64,000 nt of DNA from Bog-473 sp963807675 (GCA_963807675.1 CAWECP010000012.1:1240001-1304000), one strand, 5' to 3'. Shown: positions 25,554 through 36,300, counted from the stretch's first letter. Notes: generated by a model not told the origin, from the letters alone. Program-made: numbers and translations.

Positions 25554-26999
25554 TCAGTCGGACAGGCTCGACAGGTCGACCCCGGCCAGCAACTGCTCAA
25601 TGAAGGCGCGGTCGTTCAGGATCGGCATCTCCGAGACGAACATGCGGCCGTAGCGCTCGAAGTACATGAGCTGCTTGGCCAGCAGGAAGGTGCCCCGGTC
25701 GAACTCCGACATCAGGCCGCCCGAAGCGTCGGCCAGACGGCGCACCTTGCGCTGGGTGCGCAGCCGCCGGAGGATGGCCCGCACGCTGCGCTGGTGCGCC
25801 TCGATCCCCTGCGCCTTGGCCATCTGCAGCTGAATGTCCTGCATGATGCCGGCCAGGCTGACCTCGCCGAAGGGCCGGGTGAGCGCCGGCTCCATGATGG
25901 AGCGGAAGAACGCGGTGAGCTCGTCGTCGGACAGGCCGACCGCCACGCCGATGGCCGGCCCGTAGACGTCGGTGATGTGTTTGGTCACGACCGGCCAGGC
26001 CGCCTCGTCGCCCATGGCGGCCGCCAGCAGCGAAATGAAGAAGCGGTGGGTGGAGGGATCGAGCCGGCCGACGATGCCCCAGTCGATGACGCCGATGCGG
26101 CCGTCGCGCAGCAACATCATGTTGCCTGCGTGCACGTCGCCGTGGAAGGCGCCCCAGCGCACCGTGGTCAGGAAGAAGGCCCGCATGACCTCCTGCACCA
26201 ACGGGGTCGGATCGATGCCGAGGTCAGCCACCTGGGCCAGGTCGTCGATGGGCACGCCGTCGAAGAACTCCATCGTGAGCACGTTGCGTCCCGAGAGGTC
26301 GAGGTGGGGCTCGGGCACCGCCATGAGCTTCAGGTCGAACTCGTTCTGCAGGCGGCGGAAGTGCACGAGCGAGCGCGCCTCGTTGCGCAGGTCCATCTCC
26401 TCGCCGATCTGGACGCGGAAGCCGTCGAGCAGCTGCAGCGTGGACCCTGCCATCTGGTCGCCCGTCTCGCGGACGAGGATCTCGAGCAACGGCTGCATGA
26501 GATCGAGATCGGTCGCCACCACGTACTCGATCTCGGGGCGCAGCACCTTGACCGCTACCGTGCGCCCGTCGAGCAGTCGCGCCTTGTGCACCACCGCGAT
26601 CGACGCCGTGCCGATCGGCCGGGGGTCGAACTCGGCGAAGGCGTCGTGCAGCGACATCCCGAGGTCCTCCTCGACCCGCTGGCGCACGTCGGGGAAGGGG
26701 ACGGCCGGGCCGGTATCGAGGCAGGCGCGGAACTCGTCGGCCACCTCGTCGCCGAACATGCCGGGGGACGAGGCGATGATCTGGCCGAACTTCATGAAGG
26801 TGCCGCCCAGGTCCTGGAAGCTCTTGCGCAGCGGGCGGGCCAACTGGGCCGCCGGCAGCACGCCCTGGCGGATGTGCACCAGCTGGCGGATGGCGGTGGG
26901 CGTGAAGTGGAGCCCGACCACCTTGGCGATGGTGCGGCCGCGGCGGATGAGCTCGCGCCGCGTCGGCTCGGGCAGCCGGCGCGGGTAGATGCGCGGCAC
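25554..26999 (-). CDS. ABC1/UbiB-family atypical kinase-like protein
   Basis: 481-aa member of the UbiB/COQ8 family, ATP-binding proteins linked to lipid and quinone metabolism. The KxGQ motif is at residues 70-73 (TFMKFGQIIASSP). The Ala-rich nucleotide loop and lysine follow in PIGTASIAVVHKA and TVAVKVLRP. Catalytic-loop FHGDVHAGNMMLL and metal-binding GVIDWGIVGRLD are intact. The C-terminus is helical. The start is GTG. Convergent with nothing; it follows the steroid operon promoter on the minus strand. Confidence 0.88.
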   Translation of the reverse strand: MPRIYPRRLPEPTRRELIRRGRTIAKVVGLHFTPTAIRQLVHIRQGVLPAAQLARPLRKSFQDLGGTFMKFGQIIASSPGMFGDEVADEFRACLDTGPAVPFPDVRQRVEEDLGMSLHDAFAEFDPRPIGTASIAVVHKARLLDGRTVAVKVLRPEIEYVVATDLDLMQPLLEILVRETGDQMAGSTLQLLDGFRVQIGEEMDLRNEARSLVHFRRLQNEFDLKLMAVPEPHLDLSGRNVLTMEFFDGVPIDDLAQVADLGIDPTPLVQEVMRAFFLTTVRWGAFHGDVHAGNMMLLRDGRIGVIDWGIVGRLDPSTHRFFISLLAAAMGDEAAWPVVTKHITDVYGPAIGVAVGLSDDELTAFFRSIMEPALTRPFGEVSLAGIMQDIQLQMAKAQGIEAHQRSVRAILRRLRTQRKVRRLADASGGLMSEFDRGTFLLAKQLMYFERYGRMFVSEMPILNDRAFIEQLLAGVDLSSLSD

Positions 27000-27132
27000 G
27001 TCCTCGGTCAGCGGCCGCGGCGTGACGGGCGCGCGCGCCTGGCCGCGAGGGTGCGCGCTCGGACGCGGCGGGGGTCACCGCGTCAGGGTAGGCGAGCCGG
27101 TCTCCGCCAACACCTTTCCGCTGGTGGGTGCG

Positions 27133-27514
27133 CTAGGAGAAGCCGTTCTCCAGGGCGCCCAGGGCCGCCTTGTAGGTGTCGCCGAAGATGGGCGCCATCT
27201 CGTCGGGGGTGACGGCGTAGGCCCATGTGACCTTGGACCCCTTCGCCGGCCGGCTCCACCGAAATGGTGGCGGTGTGGCTGTCGATCGGGCACGCCGTCG
27301 ACGACCGAGTACGAGATGGTCCGCGTGGCGTCGTCGGCGAGAGCAGCCGCTCGCGGATCTCCATGCCGAACATGCCGATGACCCGATCGTCGCCCTCGAG
27401 CCGGAACGACTCGATGCCGGGGAAGAAGTCGGCGATACCGCCGAAGTCCCCGACGCGCTTCCACACCTCGTCGGGCGCCGCCGCCACCGTGACGTCAACT
27501 GCCCCTTCTGCCAT
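27133..27514 (-). CDS. SRPBCC (START-like) protein with three frame breaks
   Basis: Helix-grip protein of about 126 aa when joined. The N-terminus AAAPDEVWKRVGDFGGIADF and GDDRVIGMFGMEIRERLL are clear. The continuing pieces DDATRTISYSVVDGVP, SHTATISVEPAGEG and KVTWAYAVTPDEMAPIFGDT lie in alternating frames, which requires indels near 27335, 27296 and 27238 (the last in a GGGG run). Three breaks in 100 bp of otherwise conserved sequence argue for poor consensus more than decay. The family binds lipids or hydrophobic ligands; role unknown. Confidence 0.7.
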
Positions 27515-27619
27515 TGCTGCCTCCTCGTTCCGGGAGGTCCCCCAACCTCGAGCCGCCGGTACAGTACAACCGACCCGGTCCCCTCCGCTCGGACCGGCAG
27601 AACAGAGAGGAGCCCGACG

Positions 27620-28545
27620 GTGGAGACGCGTACGATCGGTTCGCTCAAGGTCAGCGTGGTCGGACTGGGCTGCAACAACTTCGGCGGGCGCATCGGGCGC
27701 ACCGAGACCGCCGCCGTGGTGGGCGCCGCGCTCGATGCCGGCATCACGCTCTTCGACACGGCGGACATCTACGGGGGCACCAAGAGCGAGTCGTATCTCG
27801 GCGCCGCGCTGGGCGCGCGGCGGGACGAGATCGTGCTGGCCACCAAGTTCGCCGGCGCCTACGAGGGCCACGAGGGTGGCGCCTCGCCGGCCTACATCCG
27901 CAGGGCCGTCGAGGACAGCCTGACCCGCCTGGGCACCGACCGCATCGACCTCTACCAGCAGCACATGCCGGACCAGAAGACGCCGATCGCCGAGACCATC
28001 GGCGCGCTGAGCGAGCTGGTGGCCGAGGGGAAGATCCGCGAGTTCGGCTGCTCCAACTTCACCGCGTCCATGCTCCAGGAGGCCGCGGCGGCCGTGCCGG
28101 CCGGCGGGACCGGCTTCGTCAGCGTGCAGAACCAGTACAACATCCTCTACCGCGACCCGGAGAACGGCGTGCTCGAGGAGTGCGATCGCACCGGGATGGC
28201 CTTCCTGCCCTACTTTCCGCTGGCCGCCGGATTGCTGACCGGCAAGTACCGCGCCGGCGAGCCGCTCCCCGAGGGCAGCCGGCTGACCAACATGGGCGAC
28301 GCCGCCGCCAGCCAGCTGAGCGACGACCGGCTGGCCAAGGCGGCCGCCCTGGACGAGCTGGCCCGCGGCGAGGGCCACACCGTGCTGGACCTGGCCTTCG
28401 GGTGGCTGCTCTCCCGCCCGGCGGTCGCCTCGGTCATCGCCGGGGCCACCCGCCCCGAGCAGATCGCGGCCAACGTCGCCGGCGGCGAATGGCGCCCGAG
28501 CGACGAGGTGCTGGCCCGGGTCGACGCCATCGCCCCGCGTGCTAG
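27620..28545 (+). CDS. aldo/keto reductase
   Basis: NADPH-dependent carbonyl reductase of the AKR fold, about 308 aa. TRTIGSLKVSVVGLGCNNFG and ALDAGITLFDTADIYGGTKS hold the catalytic Asp and Tyr. IVLATKF supplies the Lys, and LYQQHMPDQKTPIAET has His where the family expects it. GCSNFTA, NQYNILYR and VIAGATRPEQI complete the cofactor site. GTG 27620 follows AGAGAGGAG. As read, the frame runs on over the convergent membrane-protein gene. One missing or extra base near 28540 would end it at the TAG at 28543-28545, the natural length. Confidence 0.85.
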
Positions 28546-29060
28546 GGGCCGGACGCCTCGGCGTGCGCCGGGGCCACGCGGCGGCCGCAGTGGGGACGGA
28601 CCGGCGCCAGGTGCACCAGCAGGTTGTAGGTGACGAGCGCGATGGCCACGTGCATGCACAGGAGCACGGCCACCGCCTTGGCCGGCGCCCCCTTGGACAG
28701 GATGTAGACGTCGGGCAGGAAGAGCACCAGCGTCACGGCGATGGCCAGCCGGAAGAAGAGCCAGCGCGGCGCCGAGCAGCAGCGCGCCACCACCGGCCAG
28801 GCGGCGCAGGCGATGAGCACGCCGATGACCGTGAGCCGGGCGTAGTCGTGGAACTGGAAGTGGACGTAGCCCTGGGTGGAGGGGAACACCCGGGTCCCGA
28901 CGGCGACAATGGCGGCGTCGGCCAGCAGCGAGAGCGCGAGCGCCAGGACGGTGGCCAGCACCACCCGCCCCCACGCGGGCGGGCGGTGCGGGGGGTGGAA
29001 GTCGATGCGGGCCCACGTGACGGCGCGCCCGACCGGGCCGGAGGACGGGAGAGGAGTCAT
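28542..29060 (-). CDS. four-helix membrane protein, DUF6069-like
   Basis: 172-aa integral membrane protein. Four hydrophobic segments are visible: VVLATVLALALSLLADAAIV, LTVIGVLIACAAWPVV, LFFRLAIAVTLVLFLPDVYI and AVAVLLCMHVAIALVTYNLL. The conserved FQFHDYARL stretch after the first helix and the helix arrangement resemble DUF6069. No function is known. It lies downstream of, and on the same strand as, the larger membrane protein. Confidence 0.7.
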   Translation of the reverse strand: MTPLPSSGPVGRAVTWARIDFHPPHRPPAWGRVVLATVLALALSLLADAAIVAVGTRVFPSTQGYVHFQFHDYARLTVIGVLIACAAWPVVARCCSAPRWLFFRLAIAVTLVLFLPDVYILSKGAPAKAVAVLLCMHVAIALVTYNLLVHLAPVRPHCGRRVAPAHAEASGP

Positions 29061-29167
29061 GTCGCCGAGGAGTGGAACGGTAACGGACGCCGCTTCTTCT
29101 GACCCGTCGCCTCGTGCCTCTCCGGGCCACGCGGGCGGGTGGCCAGGTCTCCCGGGCGAGGGGACGA

Positions 29168-31163
29168 CTAACTCCCGTCCGCCTGCATGACGGCCGCCTC
29201 GACGATCTGGATGTCCGGTGGCTGAATGGCCAGCGGCCCCCCGGCCACCGGCACCTGCCACACCATGGACAGGTAGGGCGTCGGCTGCAACGTGGAGCCG
29301 CCGGCGCAGGGCGGGTAGCCCGTGATGGCGAGCGGCATGGTGGCCGAGGCGGACGCCGTCCCCGCACACGGCGACGCGGCGGTGCCACTGCACCAGCGCG
29401 CCGTACGGCATGGGCACCTTGGTCAGGGTGGACGGGAGGATGTAGAAGGCGGCCGCCAGGACCTCGCCGCCCGACGGCGTCGCCGCGTACAGCAGGCCGT
29501 CCACGGCGTCGGGGTCGAGCGTGCGCTTGGCCGCGGCGTTGGCCGCCACGATCTGCGGGTTGACGTAGTACACGACCGGGTAATCGGTGGGCGACGCCGG
29601 CTCGTACCCGGCGGCCTCCGCCTTGGCCGGGGTCGGGTACTGCCCGGCCGCCGCGCTCGTCTGCTGCACGTACTGCTCGGCGCCGATGTCCTCGGCCGAC
29701 GTGAGACGCGCCGCGCACCCGCTCTCGGCCATGTGGATGTCGGCCGGGCCGTTGTTGCCGTCGGCCAGCAGCGTCTCCGCCTCCGTCTGCGGCAGCGCGG
29801 GCCCGGTGTAGGTCCAGTTGGGCTTCGTTACGTTGAACCCGGCCGCCGCGCTGGCGTCAGCGCCGTTCATGTCCATCCCGTTGGTCCCGCTCATGATCAT
29901 GTAGGGCGAGTTGGCCAGGTCCAGGCCCGAGATCTTCAGCCCCACCTGGTTCGGGCGGCAGGTGTCCGCGCTGATGGCCTGGGTGCCCGACGCCATGGAC
30001 CCCGTGCTGTCCATGTCCATGCCCGACATGGCCATGGTGGTCGACTCCGACGGCGCCGGCGGGTAGGTGGCGCTGAGGGCAAGCGCGGCGCCGAGCGCGG
30101 CCACCCCCAGGGTGGCCAGGGCCGGGGCGCGTCGCACCACGGCGGCCGCCGGCGAGCGCCACTCCTCCCGGGTCGCGAGGGCCAGCGGCATCATGGCGAC
30201 CGCCAGCAGGATCACCAGCGGCCCGGTGTTGGGGTCGGTGTCCGAGCCGCTGAACACGTCGCCCAGCAGCCCCTGCCCGGCAATCCAGAGCAGGAGGGAG
30301 AACAGCGCGCCGGCGACCAGGAACCACTCGGCCCGGCGCGCCACCAGCGGGCCCAGGCCGATGACGACCGAGACCAGGGCCAGGATCCACGCCGTCTGCG
30401 TGCCGGTGGTCGAGAACTGGTGGCCCAGGCTGGTCAGGAAGTGGGCGTACCAGCTCGGCTCCCCCTGGGCCATGCCGACGACGGCGCTCGAGACCGACGT
30501 CTGTGTCCGGTTGTCGGGGAACAGGAACAGCACGGCGGCCAGCGACCAGAACCCGGCCCACACCGCCAGGGGCGTCACCGAGCGCCCGATGCCCTGGGCG
30601 GCGGCCGACGACGCGACGCCGGTCGGCTCTCCGACGCCGGCGCGGGCCGGGGCGGCGCGCGGCCAGGCCATGAGGCCGAGCAACCCGTACACGAGGACGC
30701 TGCCGGGCGCGCCGGTCAGCGCGGTGGCCGTCCCGGTCAGCATCATGCCCAGGCCCTCCCCGAAGAACCACACGCCGAGGACCCAGGCGAAGGACACCGC
30801 CAGCGCCGGCCGCACCGTCGGCCGGTAGAGGAGCCCCACGCCGATGAAGAGCTGGATCAGCGCGAAGAGCGTGTTCCAGACCGCGATGTCGGGCGCCAAG
30901 AAGTTCCCGACGTGCGTGATGAGGTCGCCGACGACGAACGGCTGCCCCTGGGCGTTGGCCAGGATGTTGGCCTGCACGAAGCCGCGGCCGAACATGAAGG
31001 GCTGGAACTGCAGGGCGGCGTCGAGGACCCAGAACAGCCCCAGGGCGATCTGCAACGCCCGCTGCGACGGAAGGGCGAGCGGGAAGCGGCGGGGCGTCGC
31101 CGGGCCGGTTCCCGACTGGGCCGCGTCCGCGTCGTTCTCGTCCGAGAGTTCGTCCACGTCCAT
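29168..31163 (-). CDS. DoxX-like membrane protein fused to a secreted Met/Asp-rich domain, frameshifted
   Basis: About 664 aa when joined. Residues 35-370 contain eight or so membrane helices, the first half (LGLFWVLDAALQFQPFMFGR, VWFFGEGLGMMLTGTATAL) reminiscent of DoxX-type proteins. After the last helix a linker with repeated MDMD and SGMDM motifs leads to an extracellular domain of about 270 residues with paired Cys (ADTCRPNQVGL, ESGCAARL). The frame breaks near 29370-29380; the continuing piece TMPLAITGYPPCAGGSTLQP ends at a stop at 29168. The Met/Asp/His content suggests metal, perhaps copper, handling, but this is inference. Confidence 0.65.
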
Positions 31164-31209
31164 GGCTGGTCCACCGACCAGGCTACCGGCCGGGTTCGGG
31201 CCGTTCGGT

Positions 31210-33075
31210 TCAGGAGGGCAGCTGGAAGTCCTGGGTGATGCAGTCGGTCGGCGTGGCCGCCTTCGCCACCTGCTGGCCCGACAGCAGGTTGTCGTACACT
31301 TCGAGCGTGGTGCCGTTCAGGCAGGTGTAGGAGGGCACGTTCGACTCGAAGTGGGTCACCGTCCCGTCGGTGCTGAGCGTGGCCACCTGACTCGACGGGA
31401 TGGCCGTCAGCACCACCGTGGTGCCGTCGTACACGGCGGTGGTCGTCGGCACCGTCGTGGTCGGGGTCGTCGCCGCTGCCGGTGGCGCCGTCGGGGTGGT
31501 GGTGCCCGAGGCCGTGGGCGTGGTCGACGAGCTCCCCGAGCCGGTCGCCGGGGCCGCCGCTGCCGGGGGGCTACCCGGGGTCGGGGTCGGAGTCGGGGCC
31601 GTTGCCGTCGCCGTTGCCGGCGAGGGCGCCGGCGCCGCGCCCGGGCTGGACGACGTGGCCGCCGGGCCGGTGCCGCCGGGCCCGCCGGGCGAAATTCCGT
31701 CCAGCGCCGCGATCAGCTGCGCCCCGTCGCTCTCCATGCCGAGGGCCCAGATGCCCACGCCACGCGCGCCGAACCAGGAGGCCATCTGGTCCGCCTGATA
31801 GAGCCCGTACTCGCCCTCGTAGTACGACTCGTGCCACTGGTTGCCGACCTGGTAGCTCGTCCATTCCGTCCCGGTGACCGGGTCCCAGTACTCGGGGCCG
31901 TTGCCCTGGGCCTGCGACTCCGCGATGTCGTTGGCCCCACCGGTCGCCGCGGCCGCCATGGTGCCGTTGTCGGTCGGCCAGTCGATGCCGAAGAAGGGCA
32001 GGCCGAGGATGACCTTGGAGGCCGGGACGACGGAGGTGTACTGCTTGAGGGTGGTGAGGCTGCTGAAGGCGCCGCTCGTGAGCGGCGACGCCCCGGAAGG
32101 CGAGCCGGCCAGGTTGAGCTCGTAGTCCATGACGAAGAAGGCGTCCACGAACGGAGCGAGCGCCGGGATGTCGTAGAACCCGTCGGCGTCGCCGGCCGAC
32201 GAGGCGTAGGTGTCCATGGTGATCTGCCAGTGCGGGTTCGCCGCCCGCAGGGCGCCCGACACCGCCTCAATGAGGCCGGTCAGGCCGGCCTGGTCGCCGC
32301 TGCCATCGCCCTCGAAGTCGAAGTTGACGCCATCGAGCGACTTGGCCTGCAGCAGCGGGATGAGCGCGGACGACAGCGTGGTGGCCGCGGTGGGCGATGA
32401 GGTGAGTGCGTCGAGCGAGCCCTGGTCGAAGTCGTTGACCGTGAGCACGACCCGTTCGCCTGCCTCATGGGCCCGGGTGATGAGGTCCGACAGGTCCTGG
32501 CTCTCGAAGCCGTCCCAGCCGGGCCCGCTCTCGTCGAGCGAACCGTCGGGGTTTACGCCGATGGCGAAGTAGTCCAGCGTGGACAGGCCGGTGATGTCGA
32601 AGAGGGGCGACTGGGTCAGCGTCCAGTACGGCGCGAAGGCGAAGTTCTCCCGGGCGGCCAGCGGCGGTTGGTCCGCCACCGAGGCCGGAGCGGCCGCCGG
32701 AGCCGTGGTGGCCGCCGGCAGCTGGAGGTCCGACGTTGCGCCCAGCTCTTCGACCGCGTTGCCGCCGGAGTCGGTCAGCAGCGCGTCCACCGGCGCCGCT
32801 CTGTGGTGGGCGTGCCGTGACGCCGCGGCGGAGCGGTGGTGGGGCACGGCCAGGGTCGTGCCACCGAGGCCGAACACGAAGCCTCCGCAGAGCATGAAGA
32901 GGAAGAATGCGCCGGCCACGCAGGCGGACGCGGACCGCCGCGCCCGAGCAACCGCGCTCGCAGCTCCCCTCCCCACTCCCGACCGGTTCGCCCTCCTGAC
33001 GAGGTGGGCCAGCTTCCCCACTCCCGACCGGTTCGCCCTCCTGACGAGGTGGGCCAGCTTCTCAGCCAGCACCAT
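31210..33075 (-). CDS. membrane-anchored glycoside hydrolase family 18 protein
   Basis: 621 aa. One membrane anchor (residues 51-70, ACVAGAFFLFMLCGGFVFGL) precedes a GH18 TIM barrel starting near FAFAPYWTL. The catalytic motif is DGVNFDFEG at 248-256, with the Glu as acid/base. VDAFFVMDYELN, KVILGLPFFGIDW and GARGVGIWALGMESDG are later barrel strands. A Ser/Thr/Pro/Ala linker (about 470-560) leads to a C-terminal domain with two Cys. Such proteins resemble the YaaH/SleL group that cleaves peptidoglycan or chitin-like sugars. Residues 6-35 are two copies of a 15-residue repeat, so the true start may lie inside or after it. Confidence 0.82.
   Translation of the reverse strand: MVLAEKLAHLVRRANRSGVGKLAHLVRRANRSGVGRGAASAVARARRSASACVAGAFFLFMLCGGFVFGLGGTTLAVPHHRSAAASRHAHHRAAPVDALLTDSGGNAVEELGATSDLQLPAATTAPAAAPASVADQPPLAARENFAFAPYWTLTQSPLFDITGLSTLDYFAIGVNPDGSLDESGPGWDGFESQDLSDLITRAHEAGERVVLTVNDFDQGSLDALTSSPTAATTLSSALIPLLQAKSLDGVNFDFEGDGSGDQAGLTGLIEAVSGALRAANPHWQITMDTYASSAGDADGFYDIPALAPFVDAFFVMDYELNLAGSPSGASPLTSGAFSSLTTLKQYTSVVPASKVILGLPFFGIDWPTDNGTMAAAATGGANDIAESQAQGNGPEYWDPVTGTEWTSYQVGNQWHESYYEGEYGLYQADQMASWFGARGVGIWALGMESDGAQLIAALDGISPGGPGGTGPAATSSSPGAAPAPSPATATATAPTPTPTPGSPPAAAAPATGSGSSSTTPTASGTTTPTAPPAAATTPTTTVPTTTAVYDGTTVVLTAIPSSQVATLSTDGTVTHFESNVPSYTCLNGTTLEVYDNLLSGQQVAKAATPTDCITQDFQLPS
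32971..33060. repeat. 45-bp perfect tandem repeat, two copies
   Basis: Units 32971-33015 and 33016-33060 are identical over 45 bp and sit in frame at the 5' end of the GH18 gene, giving two copies of KLAHLVRRANRSGVG. The identity shows a recent duplication or strong selection. Confidence 0.9.
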
Positions 33076-33087
33076 CCCCCGGGAAAC

Positions 33088-33168
33088 AGCGCATCCCCGG
33101 TGTTTCTCACGGTTCCGGGCGAAGACGCACCGTATCGGCGTTTGCCACCCCTCCCGCCGGGGATGGGC
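33088..33168 (-). ncRNA. candidate structured leader RNA, three-way junction
   Basis: CATCCCCGG (33092-33100) pairs with CCGGGGATG (33157-33165). Inside, ACGGT (33109-33113) pairs with ACCGT (33129-33133), closing GCG-AAGA-CGC, and GGC-GTTT-GCC (33137-33146) forms a second hairpin. The result is a compact three-way junction just upstream of the GH18 gene, in the 251-bp divergent region before putA. It does not match a riboswitch class I know, and it could fold on either strand. Confidence 0.35.
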
Positions 33169-33203
33169 GTTGCAACCCCTTCACCAGGGGACATATGCGA
33201 CCG

Positions 33204-33230
33204 ATGAAACCTGGGGTATGAAACCAGGGG
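33204..33230 (+). repeat. 13-bp direct repeats upstream of putA
   Basis: ATGAAACCTGGGG (33204-33216) and ATGAAACCAGGGG (33218-33230) differ at one base and repeat with a 14-bp period. The single difference also lets CCTGG pair with CCAGG as a small hairpin. They may be regulator half-sites for putA or part of the leader of the divergent gene. Confidence 0.45.
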
Positions 33231-33326
33231 TGGAGGACTGCTACGACGAGCGCACTCCCGGCAGACCGCGGGGCGTGTCCGACGGCGGATGACCTGCCCG
33301 GCTCCCTGGTCGACCCGGCCGCCGAC

Positions 33327-36300
33327 ATGGCCCGCTGGTGGCTGGAGTCCGGCACGCTTACCCCGTCCGAACGCGCCCAGGCCACGCGGCTCCACCACCT
33401 GACGGCCGATCCGGACTCGCTCGCCTTCGCCATGGCCTTCTGCGACCGGGTGCTGCGCCCCGAGTCGCCCCGCGTGGCGGCGCGCCAGCTGCGGCGACTG
33501 GTCGCGGCGGGGCAACCTCGCTTCCTCTCCCCGGCCGACCGCGCCCTCCTTCGCTTGGGCGCCCGCCTGTCCTCGTCGTTCCCGGGCGCCGTCATGCCCC
33601 TGGCCCGACGCCGCCTGCGGGCCATGGTCGGCGACCTCCTGGCGGACGCCACCGACCCGGCGCTGCGCCGGCACCTGGCCGGGCTGCGCGCCGAGGGGTT
33701 CGGGGTCAACGTCAACCTGCTGGGTGAGGCCGTGCTCGGGCACGCCGAGGCGGCCCGTCGTCGAGCCGACGTCATCGCCCTCATGGCGCGCCCCGACGTC
33801 GACTACGTGTCGGTCAAGGTGTCGTCGGTCTGCGCGCAGCTCAACCTGTGGTCGTACGCGGACACGCTCTGGCGAACCAAGGCTGCCTTGCGCGACATCC
33901 TCAGCGCCGCCAACACCACGCCGCCGACCTTCGTCAACCTCGACATGGAAGAGTACAAGGACCTGGCGCTCACGCTCGATGCCTTCACCAGCCTGCTCGA
34001 CGAGCGCGAGCTCTTGGGGCTCGAGGCGGGCATTGTGCTGCAGGCCTACCTCCCCGAGTCGATGACTGCGCTCCAGAGGCTCTGCTGCCTGGGCCGTCCT
34101 CCGTCGTCGCCGCGGCGGCGCCCGGATCAAGGTGCGCATCGTCAAGGGCGCCAACCTGGCCGCCGAGCGGGTCGAGGCGGCTGTCCGCGGGTGGCCACTG
34201 GCGCCCTATGGCGCCAAGGCCGGGACGGACGCCAACCACAAGGCCATGCTCGACTACGCACTGCGGCCCGAGCACACCGACGCCGTCTCGGTCGGGGTCG
34301 CCGGCCACAACCTCTTCGACCTGGCCTGGGCCCACCTGTTGGCCGAGGCGCGCGGGGTGAGCGAGGCGGTCACCTTCGAAATGCTCCAGGGCATGGCTCC
34401 GGCGGTCGCGCGGCCCGTCCTGGCCACGACCGGCCGCGTGCTGCTCTACACGCCCGTCGTCGCCCCGACGGACTTCGACCACACGCTGGCCTACCTGTTC
34501 CGGCGCCTCGAAGAGAACGCGGCGGGCGACAACTTCCTCGGCTCGTATGCGCAGTTGGGCGACGCCGCCGTCTTCGCGCGCGAGCACGCCCGCTTCGCCG
34601 CCGCCGTGGCCCGGCGGGACGAGCTGGGGAGCCGGTCCGGACGTCACGACGACGGCGCGACGCGGCGGGTCGCGGTTCCGCCGGCCGGCTTCATCACCGA
34701 GCCCGACACCGATCCGACCGACCGCCTGGCGCGCGACCGCGTGGTGCGCACGCTCGGCCGGGCCGACCCCGTGCCGTTGCCGCGCCCGCTCGACGAGGCG
34801 GGCGTCGACCGGGTCGTCGCGGCGGCACGGGCCGGCGCGTCACGCTGGGCCATGGTGCCTCCCGCCGAGCGGGGCAAGCTGCTGGAGCGCTGCGCGGCCG
34901 CGCTGGCGGCGCAGCGCTCGCAGTTGGTCGCCCTCATGGCGGCCGAAGCGAGCAAGACGCTGGCCGAGGCGGATGCCGAGGTGTCCGAGGCGGTCGACTT
35001 CGCCCGGTACTACGCCGGGCTGGCCCGCCAGCTCGAGCGCCTCGACGGCGCCGTGGCCCGCCCCCTCGGTGTCGTGGCCGTCGCCGGGCCCTGGAACTTC
35101 CCGCTGGCCATCCCGATCGGCGGCGCCTTGGCCGCGTTGGCCGCCGGCAACGCCGCCATCGTGAAGCCGGCGCCGCAGACCCCGGCCATCGCCTTCGCCG
35201 CCGTGGCCGCCTGCCGGACCGCCGGCATCCCGGTCGACGCGCTGCTCGGTGTCCGCTGCGCGGACGGGCCGGTGGGTTCCCGCCTGATCGGGCACGCCGG
35301 GCTTGGCGCCATTGTGCTCACCGGGTCCTTCGAGACGGCCGAGCTGTTCGCGCGCCTGGCGCCGCGCACGCCCCTCTTCGCCGAGACCTCCGGCAAGAAC
35401 GCCATCGTCGTCATGCCGGAGGCCGACCTCGACCAGGCGGCGGCCGATGTGGCCCATTCGGCCTTCGGTCACGGCGGGCAGAAGTGCTCGGCTGCCTCGC
35501 TGGCCATCCTCGTCGGCGACATCGCCCACTCGAGCGCGCTTCCGCCATCAGTTGGTCGACGCCGCCCGCTCCCTCCAGCTCGGCCCGGCGACGTCGGCCA
35601 CCACCACCCTGGGTCCCCTGGTCGAACCGCCGGGCGAGAAGCTCCACCGCGCCCTGACCTCGCTCGAGGGCGCGCAGCACTGGCTGCTCGAGCCGCGCCC
35701 GGTCGGCCCCGAGCTCTGGTCACCCGGCATCGTCGACGGTGTGAGGCCCGGGGACTGGTTCGCCCGCACGGAGTGCTTCGGCCCGGTGCTGGGGCTGATG
35801 ACCGCCCGCGACCTCGACGAGGCGCTGGCGGTGCAGAACGCTCTGCCCTACGGCCTGACCGGTGGCATCTGGTCACTCGACCCAGGCGACTGCGCACGTT
35901 GGGCCGACCGTGTCGAGGTGGGCAACGCCTACGTCAACCGCCCCATCACCGGGGCCATCGTCGGCCGGCAGCCCTTCGGCGGTTGGAGGCGCTCGGTGGT
36001 GGGACCGGGTGCCAAGGCGGGTGGGCCCAACTACGTCCTGCAGCTGTGCCGGGTGGAGGACACCGCTCGGCCCAGTCGGGGCACCCATCCGTCACCGGCG
36101 GTGCGGGCGCTGCTGGCCAGGCTGGCCGGCGGCCTCACCGCTCCCGACTACGCCGCGCTCGAGGCGGCGGCCGGCAGCGACAGCTACTGGTGGATCACCG
36201 ATCTCGGGCTCGAGCACGATCCGACCGCGCTCTACTGCGAGTCCAACGTCCTGCGGTACCGCGCCCTCCCCGGCCTCACCGTCCGCGTGGCGCCCGACGC

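Noticed and set aside
25413..27212. Long plus-strand open frames opposite the ABC1 gene
   Set aside because: High GC leaves antisense frames open. The His/Arg/Gly-rich translations show no family pattern, while the minus strand has clear motifs.
28542..31163. A single 873-aa membrane protein
   Set aside because: The middle part is an out-of-frame reading. The natural end of the upstream gene (stop at 29168) and a separate ATG at 29060 split it into two genes.
33080..33260. c-di-AMP (ydaO) riboswitch before the GH18 gene
   Set aside because: The conserved GGGGUGAA-type and pseudo-symmetric elements of that class are not found; only a generic three-way junction remains.
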